From Asparagopsis taxiformis (Eukaryota; Rhodophyta; Florideophyceae; Bonnemaisoniales; Bonnemaisoniaceae), in the NCBI GenBank assembly GCA_030407315.1, contig JALQPE010003282.1, positions 1 to 64,000 of the forward strand: a stretch of 64,000 bases of DNA. Direction: 5' to 3'. A model generated the notes under the pieces. That model saw nothing but the letters and a program-made list of their open reading frames with translations. It was not told the origin of the DNA and made no database searches. Made by a program: the position numbers and the translations under genes. Of this stretch, positions 31,930-40,748 are shown piece after piece. The first letter of the stretch is position 1, and every line of letters begins with the position of its first letter.

Positions 31930-33216
31930 ATGAAGGCTTCGTCAAACTTCCTGGTCAGCTCTCTCCTTCTCGGGCTTTTTGCTCTAACAACAGCTCAGCT
32001 TTCACCAACTCCAGTCGCAATGTCCTCGGAATTTGCAACCCCAATCGTCACGCCAATTCCCGCCGTTTCTTCCGCACCAGTTGCTACTCCGATGGATACG
32101 CCAAACACAACCCCCACTCCAACTATGTCTACTGAATGGCCCACAGCAACTCCAAGTCCGATGCAAATTGCTACACCAACAATAACCCCATTCGCCCCTG
32201 AAGAAACCACGCCGGTCGTCACCCCAATCCAAACTCCAGTTCCAACTCCAATTGTAACTCCAGTTTCTGTGCCCAGTCCGACACCAATTGCTTCACCGAT
32301 TGCAACACCTGTCGCTACCCCAATGCCCACCCCGCTCGTCACACCAGTCGCCACACCTGTGTCCGAGCCAATCGCAACGCCCACGGCCACTCCAATCGTT
32401 ACACCTGTCTCTACGCCAGTGCCCGAGCCAATTTCCACTCCAACTGCAACTCCAATCGTCACACCGATGCCCACAGTGATCACCACTCCCAGCATGACAC
32501 CTGAAGCGACAACGGAGCCGGTGAACACACCGGTAGCGACACCATCGGCCACACCGGAGGTAGAACTCGTCATTTCCGAGCCGATCGTCGAAATGCTTCC
32601 GGAAAATTCGCTGCTACAGGAGGAATCTGCCCAGGAAATGGTGGAAGAACTTCGCGAAGAAGTTGTGGAAAATGGCGGTTGCAATCCAAATGTGTGTTTC
32701 GCCATTGACGGAGGGTCCTTTGTTGACCCGGAGGACTTTACGAGACAATTGGAATTCGTTCAGCTCGTTTCGGCTGTTGTGGGTGTCGACGTACGATCTG
32801 CATTCGCAGCCGTGCAGTACACGCGGCCACGAGGGGTGATCAGTGCGTTGACGACGGACACGGACCAGTTTTTGAAGGATGTTGCAAACACGAGTCAGAG
32901 AGGAGGTTTCAGATCTGCTTTGCCTGGTGGAATTCGATTCTGTTCGCGCCAATTGAATGGGCATGATGAGGATGTGAATAAGATCGTCGTTCTGGCAGAT
33001 GGTCGGTCTTTCTTCCGGGATGCTGAGGGTATTGCGAGAAGGTTCAGGAGACGGAACGAGGGAAATGCTATCTGTGCGGTCGGTATTGGATTTGGAAATC
33101 GAACAAGATTCCTTCGATCGATTACAGGAAGTCGTAACCGGGTCCTGAGGATTAATGGTTATTTCGAGTTGTTGGATATCATCGATCAGCTCGTTGCTGA
33201 GATCTGCGACCTGTGA
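31930..33216 (+). CDS. Secreted or wall-associated vWA protein with Thr/Pro-repeat stalk
   Basis: 428 codons, ATG 31930 to TGA. A signal peptide covers about residues 1-23 (hydrophobic core then TTAQ). Residues 25-205 are a Thr/Pro stalk of repeated TPIVTPV/ATPV.EPIATPTA units, probably heavily O-glycosylated or hydroxyproline-like. An acidic linker follows (about 210-245). From about residue 252 to the end is a von Willebrand A-type domain: VCFAIDGGSFVDPEDF (first strand with a MIDAS-like DGGS in place of DxSxS), AFAAVQYT, KIVVLADGRSFF, AICAVGIGFGN and a C-terminal IIDQLVAEIC. The metal site looks imperfect, since the second Ser and an obvious MIDAS Thr are missing. Role inferred: extracellular adhesion or matrix binding. 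No membrane anchor follows, so it is likely released or wall-bound. Confidence 0.87.
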   Translation: MKASSNFLVSSLLLGLFALTTAQLSPTPVAMSSEFATPIVTPIPAVSSAPVATPMDTPNTTPTPTMSTEWPTATPSPMQIATPTITPFAPEETTPVVTPIQTPVPTPIVTPVSVPSPTPIASPIATPVATPMPTPLVTPVATPVSEPIATPTATPIVTPVSTPVPEPISTPTATPIVTPMPTVITTPSMTPEATTEPVNTPVATPSATPEVELVISEPIVEMLPENSLLQEESAQEMVEELREEVVENGGCNPNVCFAIDGGSFVDPEDFTRQLEFVQLVSAVVGVDVRSAFAAVQYTRPRGVISALTTDTDQFLKDVANTSQRGGFRSALPGGIRFCSRQLNGHDEDVNKIVVLADGRSFFRDAEGIARRFRRRNEGNAICAVGIGFGNRTRFLRSITGSRNRVLRINGYFELLDIIDQLVAEICDL

Positions 33217-33958
33217 TTGCGCTGATGACAGGTTTTATGAATTCGTTGTACTAGCGGTTCTGTTTCAACTAACTAATTTACGATGATGTTCGACGAAAGT
33301 AGTTTTCTAACAATTTGCGATGCGCGCAACCGGACTCGGTTGCAGTGGATAGATACAGTGCTCTAATTTGATTTGACAAGAGCTCCAAGTTCATGTAAAA
33401 GAGAACGATTTGAAGTATACAGAGTCTAATTCGATACCAATTCCATTTCGAAGAGGCTCTCTCTGAAGATGGCTACGGGGTGCAGATGCTACTGCTATGC
33501 ATGTTGATCCGAAACAGCAGTACCAGCGCATCAGACCAAGGTGAGGAAATCTGTGACGTCAGTTAAATCTAGGTTGAATCTGTGTCATATGTCAGGGTGC
33601 ATCACCAAGAGCGATGCTGCGCCACGTGAAGTACATAGGATCAACAAGTCTGTCTAGAAGCGAGTGAAGCGAATCACTGATCACATGCTTGGAGTACTGT
33701 AAATTGGAAGGTAAGTAATCATACACGAAAGTATGTTACGTATCGAGCCCCATCCCTCTACCGATGGACCATCGACAATAGTCGCATTGCGCGATCCGCT
33801 AACGTGAAGCCTTGATCATAATACTGTAACAGCGCGCACAGCGAGTCGGTTGCCAGTCACGCAATGGACTGCCACCCTCACATGCAATTTCCGCTCTGGT
33901 CCCACGAAGCAGATCCACACCTGAATTGCGTGTGTCCCCTTGCACCGCGGGGGGATAT
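33217..33958. other. Intergenic
   Basis: No gene recognised. A weak A-box-like sequence near 33760-33775 on the minus strand is not accompanied by a B box. Confidence 0.4.
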
Positions 33959-33997
33959 GGAAGATTCTACGCGTGAGGTTCGCGCGTAGAATCTTCC
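33959..33997. repeat. Perfect 15-bp inverted repeat at a duplication edge
   Basis: Arms GGAAGATTCTACGCG (33959-33973) and CGCGTAGAATCTTCC (33983-33997) with a 9-base loop. The right arm ends where similarity to the segment at 38640 begins. Confidence 0.85.
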
Positions 33998-34170
33998 TAA
34001 TCACATTTCACGCACTATGACCACCACTCGAGGTACAATCCATCTCCCATCTTCTCATAACGTTCAAACGGCTGCAACCATGCCGCCAAACCGGCATGCA
34101 AGCCACGTCAGCTAACGCCGCTCAATCGAACCCACATCACACACACACGCAATCCAATCCATCTAGAATC

Positions 34171-34177
34171 TATAAAT
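34171..34177 (+). promoter_or_regulatory. TATA box of 12-Cys gene copy 1
   Basis: TATAAAT 60 bp before the ATG, conserved in the duplicate at 38818-38824; implies a very short 5' leader. Confidence 0.55.
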
Positions 34178-34230
34178 CCCACAAGCACGCACAACTTCTT
34201 CCGCCTCAGCCCCCATCCAACCCCGCAAAC

Positions 34231-34650
34231 ATGACGTTCACATCCGCACTTTCCGCGCTCCTCCTTCTGTCTGTCGCCGCCACAGCGACCAGCTTCAACC
34301 TCGCGTCTTTCAGCAAGCAAGTAACCTGTCCGGAGCAATGCTTCCCGACGCGTCGTCAGGCGGCATTGAGTTGCATCCCGCGCATGATGGGCTGTCGCCC
34401 GCAGGCGTGCACAGGGGAGGGCGAGACAGGATTCAAATGTGGGGCCTTTATGAGACCGGGGGGCGGGCGTCCGCAACCGATGAGTTGTCCGATGCGGTGT
34501 TTCCGACGTGAGGAACTTGCGATGTTTGTGTGCTCGCGTGCGCCATTGGTGGCGCTGGGATGCGTGGTAGAAGGCTGTACGAATTCGAGGACAGGTAAGA
34601 CTGGATTTGCGTGTGCGACGCCTGCAACCATGCCGCCGACTGTGGCCTGA
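34231..34650 (+). CDS. Small secreted 12-cysteine protein, copy 1
   Basis: 139 codons, ATG 34231 to TGA. The frame is open further upstream, but the promoter and the conserved signal peptide argue for this ATG, as does the matching start in the duplicate. Signal peptide about residues 1-20 (LSALLLLSVAATATS). The mature part is two tandem six-Cys modules: Cys 33, 37, 48, 55, 60, 70 and Cys 86, 90, 101, 111, 116, 128. Both have the pattern CP..CF, x10, C, x6 or x9, C, x4, C, x9 or x11, C, and end TGFKC or TGFAC. So the protein arose by internal duplication, with six likely disulfides. Probably extracellular; a defence peptide, inhibitor or wall protein are all possible, and I do not recognise the fold. 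Confidence 0.85.
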   Translation: MTFTSALSALLLLSVAATATSFNLASFSKQVTCPEQCFPTRRQAALSCIPRMMGCRPQACTGEGETGFKCGAFMRPGGGRPQPMSCPMRCFRREELAMFVCSRAPLVALGCVVEGCTNSRTGKTGFACATPATMPPTVA

Positions 34651-34720
34651 GCAAGTGCGTTGGTTGAGGCTCGGGTTAGTTGGTAGGTGTGAAGTAGTGT
34701 GTTGCACGAATTAAAGATCA

Positions 34721-35737
34721 ATTGATGAGCTGTGAGTGTGTAGTGTTATGATGACGCTAAATTGGAATGTGATCAGTTCGGAAGACTATTTCAGCCAGAC
34801 AGAAATGACAATTATGTTTGGTGGAAAACGATTATTCTCCCGTCGAACAGTTACACGTGTAGAATATTTGTGATCATATTTTCGGTGGCTTGTTTTGCTG
34901 TCGGCGGTGATGTAATAGCACCCCTCCCCCCACGTAGCGCAAGTCTTCCGCCAACGAACAGACCATTGCTATACCGCCGCAATGTAATGTTTCGATGCAT
35001 ATCACGCCCGATGCGCTGCGTCTCGGCACGTTTCGATAATCTCTGACTCGCTTTCCTCAGCTTTCCGTGCGCAGAATAGCGGCCGATATTCTTCAAGTCG
35101 TACATTGCATCAGCTGACAGTTGAAGCACGGAATTCGAAGCATTTCCTTCTACCATGATTGCGTCGTGCGTCTGGCAGAAAGCATGCTCTCATGCCGGCT
35201 GAATCATTCTCGATAACAGTTGAGACACTATGGCCTCGCCGGCTGCAAGACTCAAACTTTAATTTGCCATCATTTTTGTCAATGAAATCATGCATTGCGT
35301 CCGCTCGCCAAGTCATTTTGCCTCCCGCAACTCTGCAGAGCTGGCGTCACGATGGTGCTCATGTCCGCTGAACATTGCCGCACTGTTGTGGAATATACAG
35401 AGACGGTGGTTTTGCCAGCTTCTACTCGCAGCGATGTGCATTGTGCGCCGACATCCAAACTGCACCATTCTTCCATTCATGCTCGCTCTCATCGTAGCGT
35501 AGCGTGTCGGAACCTTTGCTGATGCCGAAACATGCCGTTCACAAAACACAATTCAATTGAAACATGTCATATGCATGCATTGTTATTTCTCGTTTGATGA
35601 CAGACATGAAAAAAGTCAGGCTGCTTGATCGATATATTTTCCTTACTTGCATGGGGCAAAGTCTTTCACAGATGTTCACACACAACTATGAGCAGTAAAC
35701 ATGCGTGTAAAACCCACCCCCGCAAGTCCTTAACTAC
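34721..35737. other. Intergenic
   Basis: No gene recognised; short overlapping frames only. Confidence 0.4.
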
Positions 35738-37570
35738 ATGCCCAATGTTGCAAGCAGTTTTCACACAGTTGGCATCAGCGCTTACACTCGTACTACACCT
35801 CCCGCAGTCTTTGAAAACGGGGGCGAACGTAAACCGCATCAACGTCCAAACACACCCATTCTGCTACATGAGGAAAGTACGATGCAGTCGCAACAGGAGA
35901 TGTCTACAACGCAGCATGAGACTCCCATGTTAATTTCAGATGAACTACGCGCTCATTCCCGGTTTGTTGCCCAGAAAAGTTTACAAGCTATCGAGGCCGT
36001 TGTTGCAAAACTGATTGCAGTACAAGATAGCGCCAAAGAATTGAACGAGTGTACTGCAGAAGCCAATGCTGCATTTTTTGCCATCTGGAATGACATGGGG
36101 TATGAATACTTCGGCGACACCATGCTTCGTGGTATCAACGCCGTAAAATCGTTCAGTGTTGTTCATTGTGATGAGATTGTTCCAGGAAGCGATGCTATTA
36201 TCCTCGGCACTCCACCAGGCCATCTTTTTGACAAATGTGTACGCTTGAGGAATGGATACCCTTTCGTCAGTATATCCGGTGAATATCGTGTGTACATCGT
36301 ACCACCGACCATTGAGGGGGAACAAAATGCACAAGCTTCTGTGCTCAATAAGCTCAGTTGTGATATCGAGTACATGAAGGTCGTCAATGCAGTTCACGAT
36401 GGTATTTGCCAAGGTTTAGGAGTTCGCGGCTTATCAGCGCTACCAGCCCTTATTTCCTGTTTGAATCTCAGGCTGGGACACCATTTCTCTGCCAAAGCCA
36501 AGAAGGGCCTTTCTGCATCTACAATCAGTTGTCTGCAGCTACTTCGGTCCGTATTGTGGCGACGGAACAGCTTTTCGACGATGAATGTTATCGTAGGTAA
36601 GCGAGAGGAATTACTGGATGGCAACGTTGTGTATAAAGACGAGCTAAAATTAAGCGGTCGTATTTCTAAAGCTTGCAAACAAGTGGGTCAGCTGGACCAC
36701 TTGGCACCGGAGAAGAGCCGTGCCTTGTTAATGGCGTTTTCGTTCAATTTAAACTCTACCTGGGATACTGGCCAAGGTACTCGCGAGTTTGGATATGTCA
36801 ATATTGCACATGTCGAAGGGCCTCCGGAGCGGCAACTTTCTGACCAATTCCGTTCTGACAGGGTACATGGCTGGTGGTTACAATTGCGGCGATCGCTGAC
36901 GCGGGAAACACTCTATCAGGAGTGTAAGAAGATCAAATATCACTTGGAAGGGGCAGTGGTGAAACTACCTAAATTACCGCAATTCGCCGCGCTCGGTTAT
37001 ATAGCATCCGTAGTAGCTCTGTCGCTGTATGTAGGCATAAGTGATGTCGGAAACCGAGGCAACATTTTGGAACAGATTTTGGATAGTGTGCAAGTGGCTA
37101 CAGTGCTACTGGTTGGCATCTTTGGAATCATCAAGCTCACCAGCGAAGACAACAATGTGCTGAGACACTTGGTGCTCGGCGTGAAATTGATGAAAGATTC
37201 CGGCGCAGTGCAGAGATATTTGGGTCTGAAAAGTGAAGGGGAAGTGAAGGCACTGTTAGCACTCGTGGATCCGGGGTGCTCGTGGCTGGAGAATGTGAAC
37301 ACGGGCATGCTGGACGAGGAGCGGCACAGTGGAAAGATTCGGATGGAGCAGGGGTGCACGTTGGAGGAACTGATGCGATTCAATGGTCGCATCATCGGTG
37401 ATACAATTGAATGGTTTTCGGAGGATGGTAATGGGGTGGTAATTGCGAGGAAGCGATTGGAGAAGGGCGACAGGAATGTGCGAAGCAATAGGTTGGTCAA
37501 ATACGACTATGAAAGATTTTCATACAAAAGCAGTTATTCTTTCTTCTCCCCTAGTAAGACATTTGTGTAA
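35738..37570 (+). CDS. Unknown 610-residue protein with two predicted membrane spans
   Basis: Frame of 610 codons, ATG 35738 to TAA; a later in-frame ATG (MQSQQEMSTTQHETP, codon about 49) is an alternative, since similarity to the truncated paralogue at 38230 lies after it. The N-terminal half is soluble-looking with a helical block (LQAIEAVVAKLIAVQDSAKELNE). Two close hydrophobic segments at about residues 415-437 (ALGYIASVVALSLYVGI) and 452-470 (VATVLLVGIFGIIKL) suggest a hairpin in the membrane. The C-terminal 120 residues are charged and soluble. No catalytic motif or known domain is apparent. It lies between the two copies of the 12-Cys gene, same strand. Confidence 0.8.
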   Translation: MPNVASSFHTVGISAYTRTTPPAVFENGGERKPHQRPNTPILLHEESTMQSQQEMSTTQHETPMLISDELRAHSRFVAQKSLQAIEAVVAKLIAVQDSAKELNECTAEANAAFFAIWNDMGYEYFGDTMLRGINAVKSFSVVHCDEIVPGSDAIILGTPPGHLFDKCVRLRNGYPFVSISGEYRVYIVPPTIEGEQNAQASVLNKLSCDIEYMKVVNAVHDGICQGLGVRGLSALPALISCLNLRLGHHFSAKAKKGLSASTISCLQLLRSVLWRRNSFSTMNVIVGKREELLDGNVVYKDELKLSGRISKACKQVGQLDHLAPEKSRALLMAFSFNLNSTWDTGQGTREFGYVNIAHVEGPPERQLSDQFRSDRVHGWWLQLRRSLTRETLYQECKKIKYHLEGAVVKLPKLPQFAALGYIASVVALSLYVGISDVGNRGNILEQILDSVQVATVLLVGIFGIIKLTSEDNNVLRHLVLGVKLMKDSGAVQRYLGLKSEGEVKALLALVDPGCSWLENVNTGMLDEERHSGKIRMEQGCTLEELMRFNGRIIGDTIEWFSEDGNGVVIARKRLEKGDRNVRSNRLVKYDYERFSYKSSYSFFSPSKTFV

Positions 37571-38229
37571 ATTGCCAGTCACGCTTCAAGTGCCGACCCG
37601 CCTACCTGGAGTATCGACTTCCATCGAGTGCGTTTGTCCGTAGACAACATGATTTCGTTCACGCAGTGGTGACACCCCGGAATGGTCGCAGTTTGCAGAT
37701 GCACCGGGAGATGGGCTAAGCGCGTTGGACGAAGAGCATCATCTGCGTGCCAAGCCGTACCGAAAGCAAATTGAAGCACCTGGGAGACGGAGCTTAAGCG
37801 TGCAATGGGGTGACAAACGCGAGCAAAGAAACGCATCCTGGTTGGCTACAGGAAATATCACCGACACATGCACTAAAATGCTTTCATGCTTGACGTTCAT
37901 TCGGCTGTTGATTGTCGATCAAATGCTGAAAAGTGTCTTGCATCAGAGTGTATGTACGGTTTGTAATCGTTCACAAAGCAAACCATGGTGCTACCCAACC
38001 CGTCTATTATTGGTGTGGTATTTTATATTCCGGCCGTACACTTTGCAAGTCGCGCCGCATGAAAGGCAGTGATTCCATCGAAAACAGAGCCGCTATCGGA
38101 GGCACACCGAGGAATATTGTCGTGCCAATTGCATACACAGTAGGCATCTGTCAAAAACCGCAAAGCTGAAAGTTGTCAGCCACATTCTCATCTAGTCGAG
38201 CGCTTTCATTGCACAATTGAACGAGAATC
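37571..38229. other. Intergenic
   Basis: No gene recognised. Confidence 0.4.
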
Positions 38230-38766
38230 ATGCTGTTTGTTGACGAACGGATCGCCCGTGTTCAGACTGAATCTCTTGAGATCTACAACACCACAGAAAT
38301 AACCAAGCGGGATTATTCCGATTCTGTCGTCACAGCACTTTCCGATGATCGCAGTCAACGAGGTGAGTCGGCTGGTGCGGACTATGTCGACAGCACTGTA
38401 CAGTCGGGACAGACGAAAACAGTTCCGACGAACAGCATCCCATCACTATCTGGTTTTCAGGTTGGTGCTACTGGTAAGAGATTACAAGGTTTGGAAAACA
38501 TGGTTGCCGAGCTGACGAGGAAAGTACCGGGCGCAGGAATCCTCAACGAACATACCAAGGAAGCTGACGCTGGATTTGTCGCCGCATGGAATTACATCCG
38601 TAACGAACTCGGGAACAGCGCCAGTATCAAATCATTCAGCAATCTTCCAAATCACATTTCACGCACTACGACGACCACTCGAGATACAATCCACCTCCGA
38701 TCTTCTCGTAACGTTCAAACAGCAGTTACCATGCCACCAAACCCGCATGCAAGCCACGTTAATTAA
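38230..38766 (+). pseudogene. Truncated paralogue of the 610-residue protein fused to duplicated promoter sequence
   Basis: 178-codon frame, ATG 38230. The part GKRLQGLENMVAELTRK, then LNEHTKEADAGFVAAWNY, then SIKSFS aligns with residues about 80-150 of the 610-residue protein (SLQAIEAVVAKLIAVQ, LNECTAEANAAFFAIWND, AVKSFS). Right after SIKSFS, near 38640, the sequence becomes the upstream region of the duplicated 12-Cys gene, and the remaining 40 codons are out-of-context translation of that promoter DNA. The rest of the gene, including both membrane spans, is missing. It may still be transcribed but cannot encode the full protein. Confidence 0.75.
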
Positions 38767-39345
38767 CACCGCCCGATTGAACCCACACCAAACACTTAAT
38801 CTAATCCATCTCCAACATATAAATCCCACGAGCACGCACAGCATTCACTCCTGCCAGTCCCGCAATCATGATGTTCATATCCGCACTTTCCGCGCTCCTC
38901 CTTCTGTCCGTCGCCGCCGCAGCGACCAGCTTCAACCTCGCGTCTTTCAGCAAGCAAGTAACCTGTCCGGAGCAATGTTTCCCGACGCGTCGTCAGGCGG
39001 CATTGAGTTGCATCCCGCGCATGATGGGCTGCCGGCCGCAGCCGTGCACAGGGGAGGGCGAGACAGGATTCAAATGTGGGGCCTTTATGAGACCGGAGGG
39101 CGGGCGTCCGCAACCAATGAGTTGTCCGACGCGGTGTTTCCGACGTGAGGAACTTGCGATGTTTGTGTGCTCGCGTGCGCCATTGGTGGCGCTGGGATGC
39201 GTGGTAGAAGGCTGTACGAATTCGAGGACAGGTAAGACTGGATTTGCGTGTGCGACGCCTGCAACCATGCCGCCGATTATTGCCTGAGTATTGGCGCTGG
39301 TTGAGGCTCGGGTTAGTTGGTAGGTGTGAAGTAGTGTGTTGCACG
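38643..39345 (+). repeat. Segmental duplication, copy 2 (12-Cys gene with promoter)
   Basis: Matches 33992-34720, inserted into or joined to the truncated paralogue of the 610-residue gene. TATAAAT at 38818-38824 is kept. Confidence 0.85.
38868..39287 (+). CDS. Small secreted 12-cysteine protein, copy 2
   Basis: 139 codons, ATG 38868 to TGA. Differs from copy 1 at only about nine residues (MMFISALS at the start, CRPQPC for CRPQAC, PEGG for PGGG, SCPTRC for SCPMRC, PPIIA for PPTVA). All 12 cysteines and the signal peptide are intact. TATAAAT sits 50 bp before the ATG. Low divergence and an intact frame suggest a recent duplication with both copies usable. Expected role as for copy 1: an extracellular disulfide-rich protein of unknown function. 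Confidence 0.85.
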   Translation: MMFISALSALLLLSVAAAATSFNLASFSKQVTCPEQCFPTRRQAALSCIPRMMGCRPQPCTGEGETGFKCGAFMRPEGGRPQPMSCPTRCFRREELAMFVCSRAPLVALGCVVEGCTNSRTGKTGFACATPATMPPIIA

Positions 39346-39581
39346 AAGTGGAAGGGGATTCTGGATGAACACCTTTCTTCCTATTGTTCACTGAACCGGT
39401 GTTTAGGGAGTGAAGCGACTCAGGAAGAGAATGGTGTGCGTTAGTTTTTGAGCGTACCCTAAACAGCTGAGATGACATTACAATTGATTCTAAAATGCAA
39501 CGAAGTTTTCGTGCCAAAATCTGGCAAAGTTTGACTACGTGTAAATTCGTGACCATCACATGCGGCACAAATATACGATTG

Positions 39582-40397
39582 AGGGCCGTTCCCAGGAAAA
39601 ATTTTGCACGGGAAATTTGTATGCACGTGCACGAAACGATGGAATAGATACTTTTGATTGGCTCCATATGTTAATATGTTAAACTACTTTTATTGAACTA
39701 CTGAACTCCTGATCTCTGCATGCGCGCCACTTGTAAGTGGTACGATGGGGAATCACTGAGGTATCCTGAGTGCTAGCTTGTTCTTTTCGGTATCCTAGCA
39801 TAGCGGAGGATGCCAAGGAGCGGCCGGATCCTCGATCGGACCACGAGTACCCGCCTGTACTTGACCCGATCATACCGGGTCAGAAGATCCTCGTACGTTG
39901 TAAAGCTTCCAAACCTCACGTCTAACGCCCATCCCCAGCATTCTCTGTATCTAAGCAGATTGGCACAAGTTGAAACAGTCTACTCATGCGCTCTAATGGA
40001 AAGGAGTCAATCCAATCCACCTACAACCGCGTTAATCTCTCCCCCCCAGTGGGGAGCACAGCAAGCAAAATTTAGAAGATGGTCAAGTAAAGGCGTGTAA
40101 TAGTGGTCCACTCCAAGATCCGTCCGCTCCATGGCATCCTCCGCTATGAGAGGTTACTGAAGAGAAAAAGCTAGCACTCGGGATACCTCAGTGATCCCCC
40201 ATCGTATAACTTACAAGTGGCGCACTTGCAGAGATTTGGAGTTTTAAACTTATCATCTCGGTACGTTTTCGGGCTTGACTGTTCTGTGCAAGGTGTCTCA
40301 CTCACTTCTACATGGAGCCAATCAAAAGTCTCTATTCCATCGTTTCGTGCACGTGCATACAAATTTCCCGTGCAAAATTTTTCCTGGGAACGGCCCT
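39582..40397. mobile_element. Foldback/MITE-like element with long terminal inverted repeats
   Basis: The left arm (39582 to about 39835) and right arm (about 40115 to 40397) are long inverted repeats. Both ends read AGGGCCGTTCCCAGG inward, followed by a near-identical first ~95 bp, then a stretch where the right arm has about 50 extra bases, then matching ACTGAGGTATCC and ATAGCGGAGGATGCCA blocks. About 280 bp of non-repeated sequence lies between. No transposase frame, so it is non-autonomous. I could not find a convincing target-site duplication. Confidence 0.8.
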
Positions 40398-40542
40398 GAG
40401 CCGTCCGACTGTTGTCCTTTGTATTCTTCGCAACTCTCCGTCGGTGCTAGCTGTTGATAACCGTTGCTCCTATAACCTGCAAAATTACCGTTACAGAACG
40501 GATTGAAGTCAGAAAAACAAAAAAATAGTACTCTCAGAGCAC

Positions 40543-40559
40543 CTAGTGTCTATCGGACA
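40543..40559 (+). repeat. PiggyBac left terminal inverted repeat
   Basis: CTAGTGTCTATCGGACA, complement of 43348-43364. Confidence 0.85.
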
Positions 40560-40564
40560 AGTGG

Positions 40565-40576
40565 CCTCATATGAGG
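40565..40576. repeat. Subterminal palindrome, left
   Basis: CCTCATATGAGG, a perfect 12-bp palindrome 5 bp inside the left terminal repeat; likely a transposase-binding site. Confidence 0.7.
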
Positions 40577-40748
40577 TCACTTTTTACCACCCTAGTTTAA
40601 ATTGAAAAATAAACGATTTCCTCCACTTTTGCCACTAGAAGACTCGCCGGCGAGACTGATGGTGTGGCGGGGCAGAGTGAATGCTTGAATTTTAATTCTC
40701 ACGTCAGCAAACCACGACAACTCCACTGCAATCCCGAAATCACAAAAA

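Larger units (their letters stand above)
33992..34720 (+). repeat. Segmental duplication, copy 1 (12-Cys gene with promoter)
   Basis: About 730 bp, high identity to 38643-39345, covering promoter, gene and 3' flank. Left edge coincides with the inverted repeat. Confidence 0.85.

Noticed and set aside
31995..32705. 236-codon minus-strand frame opposite the Thr/Pro stalk
   Set aside because: Mirror of the plus-strand TP repeats, giving artificial GV/GIGV repeats; the plus strand has a signal peptide and vWA domain.
33735..33775. Possible tRNA on the minus strand
   Set aside because: A-box-like word only; no B box at suitable distance and no cloverleaf.
34108..34707. Minus-strand frames opposite both 12-Cys genes (also 38796-39344)
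   Set aside because: Conserved only because the whole DNA segment is duplicated; no domain, and the plus strand has a signal peptide and ordered cysteines.
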